This document shows, piece by piece, positions 37,501 through 44,372 of a stretch of 64,000 nucleotides of DNA (position 1 is the first letter of the stretch; each line of letters opens with the position of its first letter). The stretch covers positions 383,827 through 447,826 of the forward strand of contig VFFE01007601.1 in assembly GCA_008921705.1 (NCBI GenBank), given 5' to 3'. The notes beneath the pieces are model-generated. The model worked only from the letters and a program-made list of their open reading frames with translations, searched no databases and was not told where the DNA came from. A program made the position numbers and the translations under genes. The stretch is from Burhinus oedicnemus. Its lineage: Eukaryota > Chordata > Aves > Charadriiformes > Burhinidae.

Positions 37501-38763
37501 CAGAAGTCCTGAGGGTCACATTCTTCAACTCACATGACAGCATTTAATGTCTAGCGAAATGAAACCAGAGTTATATATGGACAGAGGCAGCTTGAGGCAG
37601 GAATGCAGCAGACAATAGCAGCTGCAGAAAACGCCTTCCCTCTACCTGCCCAAGTTTGGATCTCCCTAGGAGGAAACATGATGCTGCACATATGGTCCCA
37701 GGGCACAGGCAAGTCTGGGCCCAGCTCACCCCAGTGCCAAGTCAAGGGCAAAGGTTCCGATTCAGTTGCATTCTGCTCTCATGCATCCCGGAGTAAAAGA
37801 GAGCTTTGGGTGTGAGCCAGGAAAGCTTCACGTCTTTTGTTTCCTGAAAATGGCTGAGGAGGAAAAAACCCTTGGCAGTCCTTGGGTCTCCTAACAGAGC
37901 AGACAGAAGAGTGAAACTGGCATATGAGCAGGCAGGGGAGATAAAAGGCACTTCAGCAATTTAAAATTGATGTCACAGACTACAAAAATCTTAACGGTGG
38001 AAGCAGCACACAACACAGTTACCACCATGGGTTACCATCCTGGGCCCAGAATCCCCTCCCATCTTTAGCGCACAGAACAAGCTGATGCAGAGCAGCATCG
38101 AAAGGGAAGTGTTGTTGTGGCCTGTTCCTTCCCTGCCTCTCCAAAGGCCCCTCTGAGTGGGATCTGAAGGGCTTTAGCATAAGGCAGCAAATTCCAGCAA
38201 GAACTGGATCTAGCAAAGGGAAAGCTCTGCAACTAATCCTTCGCCACCTCGCTTAAGAGTATGCGCTGATCAGGAGGTGCTAATGGAGAAACTAAAGCCC
38301 AGATAATGCCTTTTCCTCCCCCAGTAAATCCATTCTTCCCAACAGCCAAGATGGAGACAGCAAGTGCTCTGGCAAGCTCCCTTTTTTGCAGTGTGAGGAC
38401 CCTGGAGACAATCCGATGAGAAGTTGCTGGTGGAACATCAACAATGATTTGTTACAAGAACGTAAAAACCTCAGTCTCCTGAATAGACTCCAGAAATTTT
38501 TTCCAACATGATGCTTCTCAGGTTACCCTGGCTTTTATGCTAGAACCATTAAAGTGAGTGAATGAAGGATGATTTTAGTTATCCCTGGCTTGTATTTTTT
38601 GCAGGGAAGGGAAGTCCAGTCATTCCTATAATCCATCCATGCATACCTGATGGGCATCTCCAGAGGGCACTATGTAGGCTTGGACAGGCTCCTGGACATA
38701 CTTGGGACTCTTCATTACCTGACGCAGTTGCTTCAGCAGCTCTGTTGTAATTTTTGGACTCAT
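10418..38763 (-). CDS. XPNPEP1: XPNPEP1, cytosolic Xaa-Pro aminopeptidase 1 (complete CDS, 19 coding exons)
   Basis: This is a Mn2+-dependent M24B (pita-bread fold) metallopeptidase of the cytosol. The family removes an N-terminal residue that precedes proline, for example from bradykinin, and acts as a homodimer. Conceptual splicing of the exons listed separately gives 1,872 nt, 623 codons plus TAG, equal to the human protein as I know it. The family has two N-terminal creatinase-like domains (roughly residues 1-320) and a catalytic domain (roughly 321-565) with a C-terminal extension. Metal ligands Asp415, Asp426, His489, Glu523 and Glu537 and active-site His395 and His498 are all present at human numbering. 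All introns are GT-AG and all reading phases agree. I see no frameshift or internal stop. The start is the first ATG in exon 2 (A at -3). The frame stays open upstream into the assembly gap, so an N-terminal extension as in one human isoform cannot be excluded. The gene probably faces away from ADD3. Confidence 0.97.
11391..11500 (-). mobile_element. CR1 LINE 3' fragment
   Basis: The terminal signature reads, on the plus strand, tcatagaata then a GGAGGGACCTCTGGAGG-type stretch, CATCTAGTCCA and AGGTTGCTCAGG. This is the reverse complement of the usual CR1 3' end. It is a short, diverged, 5'-truncated copy in intron 19 of XPNPEP1, in the same orientation as the gene. Confidence 0.8.
11602..11700 (-). 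CDS. XPNPEP1: XPNPEP1 exon 19 (residues 549-581)
   Basis: This 99-bp, phase 0-0 exon encodes [18 protein letters not shown] then [15 protein letters not shown]. It ends the catalytic domain and begins the C-terminal extension that takes part in dimer formation in this family. The acceptor is ctgcag and the donor is GAG followed by gtaagt. Confidence 0.96.
12401..12477 (-). CDS. XPNPEP1: XPNPEP1 exon 18 (residues 523-548; Glu523 and Glu537)
   Basis: This 77-bp exon completes Glu523 and encodes [19 protein letters not shown] then [14 protein letters not shown] and GIRIEN hold the two glutamate metal ligands, 523 and 537. The acceptor is ctgcag and the donor is AAG followed by gtgaat. Confidence 0.97.
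13344..13517 (-). CDS. XPNPEP1: XPNPEP1 exon 17 (residues 465-523; His489 and His498)
   Basis: This 174-bp exon encodes the catalytic core [19 protein letters not shown], then [17 protein letters not shown] and the stretch ending EAGMIVSD. His489 in GTGHG is a metal ligand and His498 in NVHEGP is catalytic. The last base is the G of the Glu523 codon, so the intron interrupts a metal-ligand codon. The acceptor is tctacag and the donor is gtattt. Confidence 0.98.
13617..13685 (+). repeat. A/C-rich low-complexity tract (CAAA-rich)
   Basis: This is an irregular A- and C-rich stretch of about 65 bp with AAACAAACAAAC and AAAAAAACCCACC. It lies about 100 bp upstream (in transcript order) of exon 17 and reads as a T/G-rich tract in the pre-mRNA. 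There is no clear repeat unit beyond CAAA. Confidence 0.7.
14670..14739 (-). CDS. XPNPEP1: XPNPEP1 exon 16 (residues 442-465)
   Basis: This 70-bp exon encodes [18 protein letters not shown] then PNGTK, and one base of Gly465. The acceptor is gacag after a T-rich tract and the donor is gtaggt. The [11 protein letters not shown] helix is shared with other M24 peptidases of this subfamily. Confidence 0.96.
15584..15644 (-). CDS. XPNPEP1: XPNPEP1 exon 15 (residues 421-441; metal ligand Asp426)
   Basis: This 61-bp exon encodes [20 protein letters not shown]. Asp426 in GTTDVTRT is the second aspartate ligand bridging the metal site. The frame requires the acceptor ctggaag with the exon starting AGACGG, a site with purines next to the junction. 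The donor is AAG followed by gtaagt. Confidence 0.95.
16982..17192 (+). mobile_element. CR1 LINE 3' fragment
   Basis: The element encodes remnants of the CR1 reverse transcriptase C terminus (for example [19 protein letters not shown] and [14 protein letters not shown]). It then has GGACTAGATGATCTCCAGA and ends gtgattctgtga. It is severely 5'-truncated. It lies in intron 14, antisense to XPNPEP1. Confidence 0.9.
17629..17700 (-). CDS. XPNPEP1: XPNPEP1 exon 14 (residues 397-421; metal ligand Asp415)
   Basis: This 72-bp exon encodes [17 protein letters not shown] then DSGAQY. Asp415 in LLDSGAQY is the first of the two aspartate metal ligands. The acceptor is gaacag and the donor is AA followed by gtgagt. 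Confidence 0.96.
18226..18303 (-). CDS. XPNPEP1: XPNPEP1 exon 13 (residues 371-397; active-site His395)
   Basis: This 78-bp exon encodes [20 protein letters not shown] then AIIHY. His395 in AIIHY is the conserved active-site histidine of the family. The acceptor is tttcag and the donor is AA followed by gtaaga. Codon 371 becomes Ser across the junction where human has Arg. Confidence 0.96.
18993..19051 (-). CDS. XPNPEP1: XPNPEP1 exon 12 (residues 352-371)
   Basis: This 59-bp exon encodes [19 protein letters not shown] and two bases of codon 371. The acceptor is cactag and the donor is CAG followed by gtaaaa. Compared with human, Gly becomes Thr after PKG, and Ser becomes Ile before AADKAEEF. 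Confidence 0.95.
20174..20224 (-). CDS. XPNPEP1: XPNPEP1 exon 11 (residues 335-351)
   Basis: This 51-bp micro-exon (phase 0-0) encodes [17 protein letters not shown], near identical to human. It is too short to be found as an independent ORF and was recovered by reading between exons 10 and 12. The acceptor is acatag and the donor is GAG followed by gtagtg. Confidence 0.95.
21546..21635 (-). CDS. XPNPEP1: XPNPEP1 exon 10 (residues 305-334)
   Basis: This 90-bp, phase 0-0 exon encodes [19 protein letters not shown] then [11 protein letters not shown]. The AKAVKN and EGMRRAH blocks mark the start of the catalytic domain. The acceptor is ctgcag and the donor is CAT followed by gtaagt. The first five residues differ from the human DHRCC, which is a variable linker. 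Confidence 0.97.
25171..25381 (-). CDS. XPNPEP1: XPNPEP1 exon 9 (residues 234-304)
   Basis: This is the largest coding exon (211 bp). It encodes [18 protein letters not shown], runs through [19 protein letters not shown] and ends [10 protein letters not shown]. It forms most of the rest of the second domain. The acceptor is tctaag and the donor is AAG followed by gttagt. The reading frame stays open past the donor for 70 codons, but that extension has no family similarity. Confidence 0.96.
26329..26410 (-). CDS. XPNPEP1: XPNPEP1 exon 8 (residues 207-234)
   Basis: This 82-bp exon completes Trp207 and encodes [19 protein letters not shown] then VIGMNTI. The LFNLRGSD motif is a hallmark of this family. 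The acceptor is ttccag and the donor is gtgctt. It ends in phase 2, and the split arginine codon is completed by exon 9. Confidence 0.97.
27060..27165 (+). repeat. Ancient SINE-like relic
   Basis: GAGTTACTCAAGGCAATAAG followed by AGCCAGCAGGACAGCTGGGA and AAGAACCAACATGTCCTAAA resembles the acidic-tail segment of MIR-like repeats (GACTTGCCCAAGGTCACACA type). It lies in intron 7. A second, shorter match occurs at about 26,110-26,145 in intron 8 (GCCCAAGGTCACCCAGCAAG). Confidence 0.4.
28648..28743 (-). CDS. XPNPEP1: XPNPEP1 exon 7 (residues 175-207)
   Basis: This 96-bp, phase 1-1 exon encodes [19 protein letters not shown] then [12 protein letters not shown]. The last base is the first base of the tryptophan codon 207 completed by exon 8. 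The acceptor is ttgcag and the donor is gtaagt. The sequence belongs to the second creatinase-like domain. Confidence 0.97.
29137..29280 (-). CDS. XPNPEP1: XPNPEP1 exon 6 (residues 127-175)
   Basis: This 144-bp, phase 1-1 exon encodes [20 protein letters not shown] and continues through [13 protein letters not shown] to SYTG. It covers the end of the first N-terminal domain and the linker to the second. The acceptor is ttggcag and the donor is gtgaga. Confidence 0.96.
29972..30446 (+). mobile_element. CR1 LINE 3' fragment with open ORF2 C terminus
   Basis: This is the longest CR1 copy here. It keeps an uninterrupted 140-codon frame (29,975-30,397) for the reverse transcriptase C-terminal region, including [20 protein letters not shown] and [19 protein letters not shown]. 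The stop falls just before GGACTAGATGACC, and the copy ends with attctatgattctatga. It is 5'-truncated, sits in intron 5 and is antisense to XPNPEP1. It lacks the endonuclease and most of the reverse transcriptase, so it is not mobile. Confidence 0.95.
30705..30797 (-). CDS. XPNPEP1: XPNPEP1 exon 5 (residues 96-127)
   Basis: This 93-bp, phase 1-1 exon encodes [18 protein letters not shown] followed by [12 protein letters not shown], matching the human segment with few changes. Only these boundaries keep frame with exons 4 and 6, yet both splice sites look weak. The acceptor ends in GAG after an A-rich stretch, and the donor is G followed by gttggt. Confidence 0.92.
31118..31222 (-). CDS. XPNPEP1: XPNPEP1 exon 4 (residues 61-96)
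   Basis: This 105-bp, phase 1-1 exon encodes [17 protein letters not shown] and continues to WTLMKMG. The [12 protein letters not shown] stretch is diagnostic of the XPNPEP1 N-terminal domain. The acceptor is gcctag and the donor is gtacgc. Confidence 0.97.
31815..31990 (+). repeat. A17 tract within a possible SINE relic
   Basis: A pure A run at 31,876-31,892 interrupts a sequence resembling an old SINE tail: GACTTGCCCTTGGCAATT before it, and AACTGAACCCAAGTCTTTTG after it. On the XPNPEP1 transcript it is a U17 tract in intron 3. The A run itself is certain; the SINE call is weak. Confidence 0.4.
32290..32520 (+). repeat. Ancient MIR/CORE-type SINE-like relic
   Basis: It resembles the classic tail: GGACCCTCCAAACAC followed by TAGGTAGCAGTATTTATTA, a decayed segment, then GTGACTTTCCAACAATCACA and CAGCAAAGTAAGTTGCAGA. 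It is heavily diverged and sits in intron 3. A related family such as an L2 3' end is possible. Confidence 0.45.
32954..33017 (-). CDS. XPNPEP1: XPNPEP1 exon 3 (residues 40-61)
   Basis: This 64-bp exon encodes [19 protein letters not shown] and the start of the next glycine codon, a highly conserved segment of the first creatinase-like domain. The acceptor is ttctag and the donor is gtacct. A C-rich tract (seen as G runs at 33,053-33,068 on the plus strand) lies about 36-51 nt upstream of the acceptor. Confidence 0.96.
33051..33069 (+). repeat. G-run low-complexity tract near the exon 3 acceptor
   Basis: Eight G, one A, seven G (33,053-33,068) lie 36-51 bp from the exon 3 acceptor at the end of intron 2. 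In the XPNPEP1 pre-mRNA this reads as a C-rich tract. The G-rich strand could form a quadruplex. Confidence 0.8.
35155..35168 (+). repeat. A14 homopolymer in intron 2
   Basis: A run of 14 A lies inside intron 2 of XPNPEP1 (U14 in the transcript). No flanking transposon was recognised. Confidence 0.8.
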
Positions 38764-38771
38764 CTTCCTAC
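38647..38771 (-). CDS. XPNPEP1: XPNPEP1 exon 2 (start codon; residues 1-39)
   Basis: The acceptor is ttgcag with the exon starting at 38771; eight bases of 5' UTR precede the ATG at 38763-38761. The exon encodes residues 1-39, beginning [15 protein letters not shown] and ending GDAHQ, and closely matches the human N terminus that begins MPPKVTSELL. The donor is CAG followed by gtatgc. It ends in phase 0. An alternative acceptor four bases further in would only shorten the UTR. Confidence 0.95.
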
Positions 38772-40309
38772 CTGCAACTAAAACAAAGCACAAAATGTCA
38801 GAGCTTCTCCAGCCGTCCCAGGCCACTCACATGCACAGGCTGGAAGCTGTCACCACTGGAAACTCCCGTTGAGGACAACTGTGCCAATGTCACCCCTCTC
38901 AGCCCAGAATTTCTCCTGTCTTGTCACCTCACTCATGTTCCTTGAGAATGAGGGATCAGGTTGCGGCCAGAGAGTCAAAGCTGGTCTATCCTGTAAAGGA
39001 CTTTTCCCGCCGGACTGCCATGCCCAGTGGTGATACACACAAGCTTAACGCACTTGCCAGCCCTTCTTGCATGTGGACAGCACCAGGAAGCAGAGCACCT
39101 CAGACATGTCCTGTGACAGCCAGGAAAGGTCTTAGCATGGGATGTTGAAGGTCCCAAGTACCCATAGATTAGAAGTAATCCCACCCATCATGTGCACAGA
39201 GAGAAACTTTCAGCCCTTTCAATCTGGGGACAGAGATACTGTGGCTTATATGCCACAGGAGCACAGGCTGCTAGGAGAGCAAGCCACGCACATCAGGAAT
39301 CAGAAATGGACCAGTTAAGAATACAATTTTTAGAAGTTTTACTATAGCTGAGGATTTCATAGTGGATTGGCGACCAGATTAATTCAGACAAAAGAAATCT
39401 GCTCCCAAGGACATACACAAGGATGCATTCACTAGGCATATTTACCTCTGGACTGCATGTTAGTTCACCTAGCAAGAACACAACTATAACAGGAGGAACA
39501 GCCCATTGAGCTCTGACAACTGACTGCCAGGGGACAACTAGGAAAGCTTAAAGGAACCTTCTCTAAAGACCTTTGGCAAATGCTCTAGAGATCCCAGCTA
39601 GTGTCAGGCAGGCAGGGGTGGGGTACCGGCTGGATGGAAGACAGCAGATCAGAGGGGAAAGCAAGGGCAAAGGCCAACCACCCTCCATTGCTGTTGTTTT
39701 GCACTGGATGTATCTTTAGCACTGCAGTGAATATCAGCCTCTCAATTTGCTACCCAGAAACCACCAACAGCCAGGGCTTGCTGTGAGCACCATGCACAGT
39801 GATGCATCAGGCCACGCTGCTGTGCTGGCATACGCAAAGCCTGCAGTGAAAGGCACCAGCTGACTACAGAGGATGTTTAAGCTGTGGGGGAGGCCTGGCC
39901 TGAAACCCTATGAAAATCAAGTAACCTGAACCTTTTCAGAGGTTCTCTCTATCTTGGCTTCACTCACATCTCCAAAGGATGCCCAAAGTGGGGTAGTCCC
40001 CTTCCCGGTTCTCTACCCATTCCTTTCACATTTTTAAGAACATGCTGGGACCTTACAACTTTAATGCTGTCACTTTCCAGGGCAAGATGGGTAGGGTCTG
40101 TGCTGCTTGAATGGTGTGATATGCACTATTTTATTCTGACCAGTTCATTTCACAGCTCATTTCACAGCCACGTCCACAAACAGATCATAGATGGGAGAAG
40201 CAAATAGCATGCAAGTCTCAAACATTTTTTTGCTTATCCAGGCACTTATTCTATTTACACCTTAGTAACTACCAGGAGCCCCAGGTGACATTACGGTCTT
40301 ATGCCAAAG

Positions 40310-40480
40310 CACAATAAGGCACAGTCCCTGCCCTGTGATGTTTGCCGCCTAAATTGGAAGGCAGAAAAGCTGCCTCCATTTCACAAGCCATAGGAAGACA
40401 TGATTTGAGCAAGGTCACCCAGCAGTGCGGTGACCAAGTCAGGAACTGAACCAAGATCTGATGCATTCAGGTGTAAAAAT
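40310..40480 (+). repeat. Ancient SINE-like relic
   Basis: GGCACAGTCCCTGCCCTGTG, then CCATTTCACAAG, GAGCAAGGTCACCCAGCAGT and AAGTCAGGAACTGAACCAAG follow the order seen in old amniote CORE-type SINEs. It is strongly diverged and sits in intron 1. Confidence 0.45.
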
Positions 40481-41819
40481 CTCAACCCAAGACCAACATT
40501 CACATATCTCATCACAGGCAGTTTAGAGCACACCAGACTTGTGTGTGACTAACTGTCTGCCCACAGGTACATTGTGTTTTAAAACCCAGACCACAAGAAG
40601 CAAATTGAGCTCAAAAGGCACTATACACTAAATCCTCAAATTGGTATCTTGACTCCAGTGCCTTTGCCGGGATTAGATCACACCTCAGATTTATTTCTAG
40701 GACAAATTTCATAGTTTTATACAGTGTTTGCAAGCTACACTGAACTTTATTATACTGTGATTGTTTCTGTCTGTCCTCTGTAACGAACTGCTGTAACATT
40801 CTATAACGTTGCTGCTGATTTATGTTCAGACAGAGGACAAACACAAAGGAGAGAGAGCAACAACATAGCGACTAGCCAGCAGAAAAGAATCTCTTTCTAC
40901 AAACTTATAGGATACAGCTTTCTTTCTTGACCCGGGCTTTGTCTCCAGAAGCCTGAAAGTCTCATTAAAATAGGAAAGGAATGACAGAGCTTTGTCTTTT
41001 AATAAAGCTCCTTGCTGACAAGCCACAGTTTTCTTAGCAAGCGAGAGGTTCTCTCAAGGACAAAAAAAATAAAAAGTACTCTCACTGTTGAAAAATTTGC
41101 TCGCAATATTAAAAACACAACTAAGCTAGATTAGCAATAAAACCCATATTAAGGAAGACATCTATTTTAGATAACACCTACAGTATAAAAAATCACTGTT
41201 AAAAAATCCTCCACAAACTTTCCAATAAAATTATCTTCAATTTCCAAAGAAAGAGAAGCCATTTTCTTCCAGATCTTGGGTAGTCATTTACTCTGGTCCC
41301 CCTATAATTTTTAACAGGTGACCTTTCCTTTCTTGGCCATAATTATAAGCCTCTACAAAGTTAAAACAGCTTCTCTATCATTATTTCATCACTCTAGTGA
41401 TTAAAACCAAACACAGCTGAAATGAAGGTGGTGGATTTACCAGTGCAAGAAACAGTCCAATTCCCTGCCCTAACTTTTTCAAAGGTATCAGACTGCTATG
41501 TTACCTGCCTCGGTAGTTCCCCACGTCTGGACGCCTCTTTGCTCTGCTCACACAAAATACCATTCAGCTCTTTGTTTGGCCTTCATACGCTCCACTGTGC
41601 CTGAGAAAGCAAAGGGCAAAACTGAAATGACTAACAAACTTTGCCCCCCATAAAACATTCTCATCCTCCAGCAAAGAGCTGAAAATGTATTAACACCACG
41701 TTCCACTGGCAAGATTAGAGATGCACTGAGGGTGAACCACGGTGGAGCAGGGAACGTCAAGGGCCAGGCATTTGCTTGTCAAGACTTACGATTAAATCTT
41801 GCAAGCGTGTGCTGTTTTA

Positions 41820-41950
41820 TGCCAATTTGATTTCACAATCATTCTGTGAGAGGCCATACTCCATTTTACAGATGGGGAAACTAAGGCAGAGCAGAAGTAA
41901 CATGCAAAGTACCACTGCAGCATGATGGTGGTCAGGGTTGGATCCCAAAA
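41820..41950 (+). repeat. Ancient MIR-like relic
   Basis: TTTTACAGATGGGGAAACTA followed by aggcagagcag is the well-known MIR-type segment. It is followed by a decayed tail ending in a GGTTGGATCC-like stretch. It lies in intron 1 of XPNPEP1. Confidence 0.55.
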
Positions 41951-42837
41951 TCTGTCACTGTCTAAACATATGCTATCTACACCTCACTCAGACCACAGGA
42001 GTCAGTTCTCCAAGAGCCCAGGCCAGATCCTGCCTGGACAGCATCTCTATCAGACATATGGGGCAAAGACTGACGGCAAAAAATGCCGCCAGAGAACCAG
42101 ACACCTCCTCCTGCCTCCCACGTGCACACAGAGCGATGGGTTGCTGCAACCTCAGGCACCATCGATGGCGAGGGTAGGGGACCCTGTGTCAGGGTGCGTG
42201 TCAGCATCACGGCAGAGAAAGGACACAAGGCCAGGAGGTCAGGCTGCATCTGGGTCTGCCCACGGCTGCTGTGTTAGACCACCCTGAGTGTTTATGTCCC
42301 ATTTGCTTCAGATATGCTCATCCTTCTGACAATTTCCTCTTCGTTTTCTCTTTTATGACTGAACTTGTCGAAAATAAGCATGTAAGCTTGCATTGTCAGG
42401 AACCAGTGACACCACCTCAAATCCAGGCCTCTCCGGCTTAGGCTGGCCACATGCAGGGCAGCCCAAGCACTCACTGCCATGCACTGAGGCCCAAACCCCA
42501 CCGCTTGCCCCACCAGTACCCGCCTGCACCCCAAACTCACCAAAACCCCCAGCCCGGCCTGCTCCCCTGAGCCAAAACCCTCTCCCAGCCACACACAGGG
42601 CTGCCAGGGCTACCTGGGCCTGGACACCCCGACTGGGCCCGGCTGACGGGGCCTAGATACCGGGACGGGGCCTGGACACCCCGCCAGGGCCTGGATACCG
42701 GGACGAGGCCCGGCTGACAGGGCCGGCGGGGAAGGACGTGCTGCGGCCCCCACGGCCATTTCGCGTTCTCTGCCGTTAACGCTGAAGCACCCACCCGGGC
42801 CTGCCCCTGCCCCTGCCCCCGCCCCGCCGCTCCTCAC

Positions 42838-42867
42838 CTGCCGCCGTCCCGCCCGCCGTCCGTCCGC
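42838..42867 (-). other. XPNPEP1: XPNPEP1 exon 1, non-coding (3' portion, rest hidden by gap)
   Basis: The minus strand leaving the assembly gap is GC-rich and ends in CAG followed by gtgagg, a strong donor with gt at 42837-42836. It is the only strong donor I noticed in the island upstream of exon 2. The 30 visible bases contain no stop in the frame of the exon 2 ATG. The transcription start must lie in or above the gap at 42,868-42,887. Assignment as 5' UTR rests on position, CpG island context and splice compatibility. Confidence 0.7.
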
Positions 42868-42887
42868 NNNNNNNNNNNNNNNNNNNN
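42868..42887. other. Assembly gap (20 N)
   Basis: Twenty undetermined bases lie in extremely GC-rich sequence, probably a placeholder of arbitrary length. The gap covers the likely transcription start region of XPNPEP1. Confidence 0.99.
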
Positions 42888-42893
42888 CACGTG
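42888..42893. promoter_or_regulatory. E-box CACGTG at the XPNPEP1 promoter
   Basis: A perfect palindromic CACGTG lies directly beside the assembly gap, about 50 bp upstream of the exon 1 donor. CACGTG in CpG islands is commonly bound by USF, MYC/MAX or TFE-type factors. Function here is inferred from motif and position only. Confidence 0.4.
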
Positions 42894-42928
42894 GGCCGCC
42901 GCGGCCACCCGCCGCTGACGGCGCGGCG

Positions 42929-42936
42929 GACGTCAC
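42929..42936 (-). promoter_or_regulatory. CRE-like site (GTGACGTC on the minus strand)
   Basis: GACGTCAC on the plus strand, GTGACGTC on the minus, contains the TGACGTC core recognised by CREB/ATF factors. It lies about 90 bp upstream of the exon 1 donor within the CpG island. It is a motif match only. Confidence 0.4.
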
Positions 42937-44089
42937 GGGGGAGCCGGCGGCGGGGCGGGGGCAGCGCGACTGGGCGCCCCGCTGCTGCCGGGCAGCGGGC
43001 ACGGCACCCCGCGGCAGCTGCTCGGCCCGTGCCGGCAGCCGCTGGTGCTTCAGAGCCGCCCGAGGCGGGGCGGGGAGGGGGGAAGGAGCCGGGGCCGGGG
43101 CGCGGGGGGCTCGCACCGGCTCCCCCGCACCAAAGCGGGGGGGTTCGGTACCCCGCAGCTCTGTTCCCGGTGCCGCGCACAGCTCCAGGAATGTGGCGGC
43201 GTCCCATTACTTTGCTTAAATGTCTCGGCAGAGCAGGTACCATCCTACTTCTCAAGATAAAATACCGGCTTGGAAGGGAGGAGGGCCGTATTTGTAAGAG
43301 CAGCGAGGGCATCTGGTGTAAAATGTGGCCCTTTGCCGTGCGTGCTCCTTCGTGAAAGCACCTTCCACCGCCCTCCGCTGCCCCCGGCAGTTTTTTACAG
43401 GCGGGCTGTAAGTCAACCCTCTCGGCAAAACCAGGAGGCTGTTGCAGAAATGCAGAGATCACCGCCGAGGGAGGCGACCACAAAAGCAAAGAAAGCTGTT
43501 CTGTAACTGTGTCCCGGCTGGAGGGGTTTGCTTGCAGCAGTCCGGCCCCCGTGCTGTGACAACGCTGCAGCCACCCCTCTTCCGTGGGGTTCGTCGCTGC
43601 ACCCGGTGTAACCGTGACTCGGCAGAGGGTGAAGAGAGGAGGAAAACGTGGTGCTCAGTGGGACCCGTCCTAGTTCAGGGCCTCCCGCGCATCCTTGGGG
43701 TGCACGGTGCTCAGGACCGGGCCCTTAAAGATGCACAGGGTGGGCGCTACACCGGGCATCCCACTGGTAAAGCAGCCTCTGTGGGTGCGTGGCCGGATCA
43801 TGAAACCGCTCCCTGGGCCTCAGTCTGTATGCATTTTTCCAGAGAAGGAAAAAGTGCAGCCAGCAGCTACTCTGCCCTTCCTCCCTCCTCTCCCTCACTT
43901 CACACCAATGCTGGAGCCTGCAGAGCCTCACCCACAAACTGCCAAATGTTTGCTGCTGCGTCTAACCTGCCAACACGAGCCAGGCTTTTACCGAACCACC
44001 TGGGTCTCCCCAGTTCTTTATGTATTTCCAGGGGAAGCGTGAAGCAAAAACAGGATGAGAGAAATGTAGAAAAATTCAGAGGAGAAGAG

Positions 44090-44372
44090 GCTTTTGGAGG
44101 TCTCTAGTCCAAGCCCCTGCTAGAAGCGGGGCCAGCTCCAAAGCTAGAGCAGGTTGCTTAGGGACTGGCCTGCTGGGTTTTGAGTATCTCCAAGAGAGGA
44201 GAAGTACAGGCTCCCTGGGCAGCCCGTGCTAGTGCGGACCACCCTGGAGCAAAATGGTTTATTCCTCATATCCAAGCAGAATTTCCTCATTGCAGCTTGC
44301 CCCTTGCCCTTTTGCTGTGCACATCTGGAAATGGTCTGGCTCCCTCTTCTCTCTGACCATTCTCCAAGCTGA
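44090..44372 (-). mobile_element. CR1 LINE 3' fragment
   Basis: The plus strand shows the reverse complement of a CR1 3' part: TTTTGGAGGTCTCTAGTCC, GCTAGAGCAGGTTGCTTAGG, CTCCCTGGGCAGCCCGTGCT, then a segment ending near TCTGGCTCCCTCTTCTCTC. The copy is diverged and lacks the terminal repeat. It lies about 1.2 kb upstream of the XPNPEP1 promoter. Confidence 0.85.

Larger units (their letters stand above)
33018..38646 (-). other. XPNPEP1: XPNPEP1 intron 2
   Basis: At 5,629 bp this is the largest intron. It holds the A14 run and the G-run tract near its end. Open frames of up to about 147 codons on the plus strand (36,256-36,699) carry no recognisable domain. No interspersed repeat is clear. Confidence 0.85.
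38772..42837 (-). other. XPNPEP1: XPNPEP1 intron 1
   Basis: This 4,066-bp intron runs from the CpG-island donor gtgagg to the acceptor ttgcag. It contains two ancient SINE-like relics and no CR1. I looked for an exon matching the longer human N terminus but did not find one. Confidence 0.85.
42640..43200 (-). promoter_or_regulatory. XPNPEP1: CpG-island promoter of XPNPEP1
   Basis: This is a dense GC and CpG stretch with repeated GGGCGGGG-type (Sp1) boxes, around exon 1. The island extends about 300 bp upstream of the gap. There is no clear TATA box, as expected of a housekeeping gene. The interior is broken by the 20-base gap at 42,868-42,887. Confidence 0.8.

Noticed and set aside
38772..42837. 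Search for an additional coding exon matching the long human N terminus in intron 1
   Set aside because: No matching peptide with splice sites was seen on the minus strand. It may be in the gap or absent.
42891..43355. Arg/Gly/Pro-rich open frames on both strands across the CpG island
   Set aside because: Low-complexity translations of GC-rich promoter DNA; some cross the N gap and contain undetermined residues.
43442..44107. Longest open frame outside exons (221 codons, plus strand) just upstream of XPNPEP1
   Set aside because: It is GC-rich with no recognisable domain, and its last codons run into the antisense CR1 fragment. It overlaps other open frames, as expected by chance near a CpG island.
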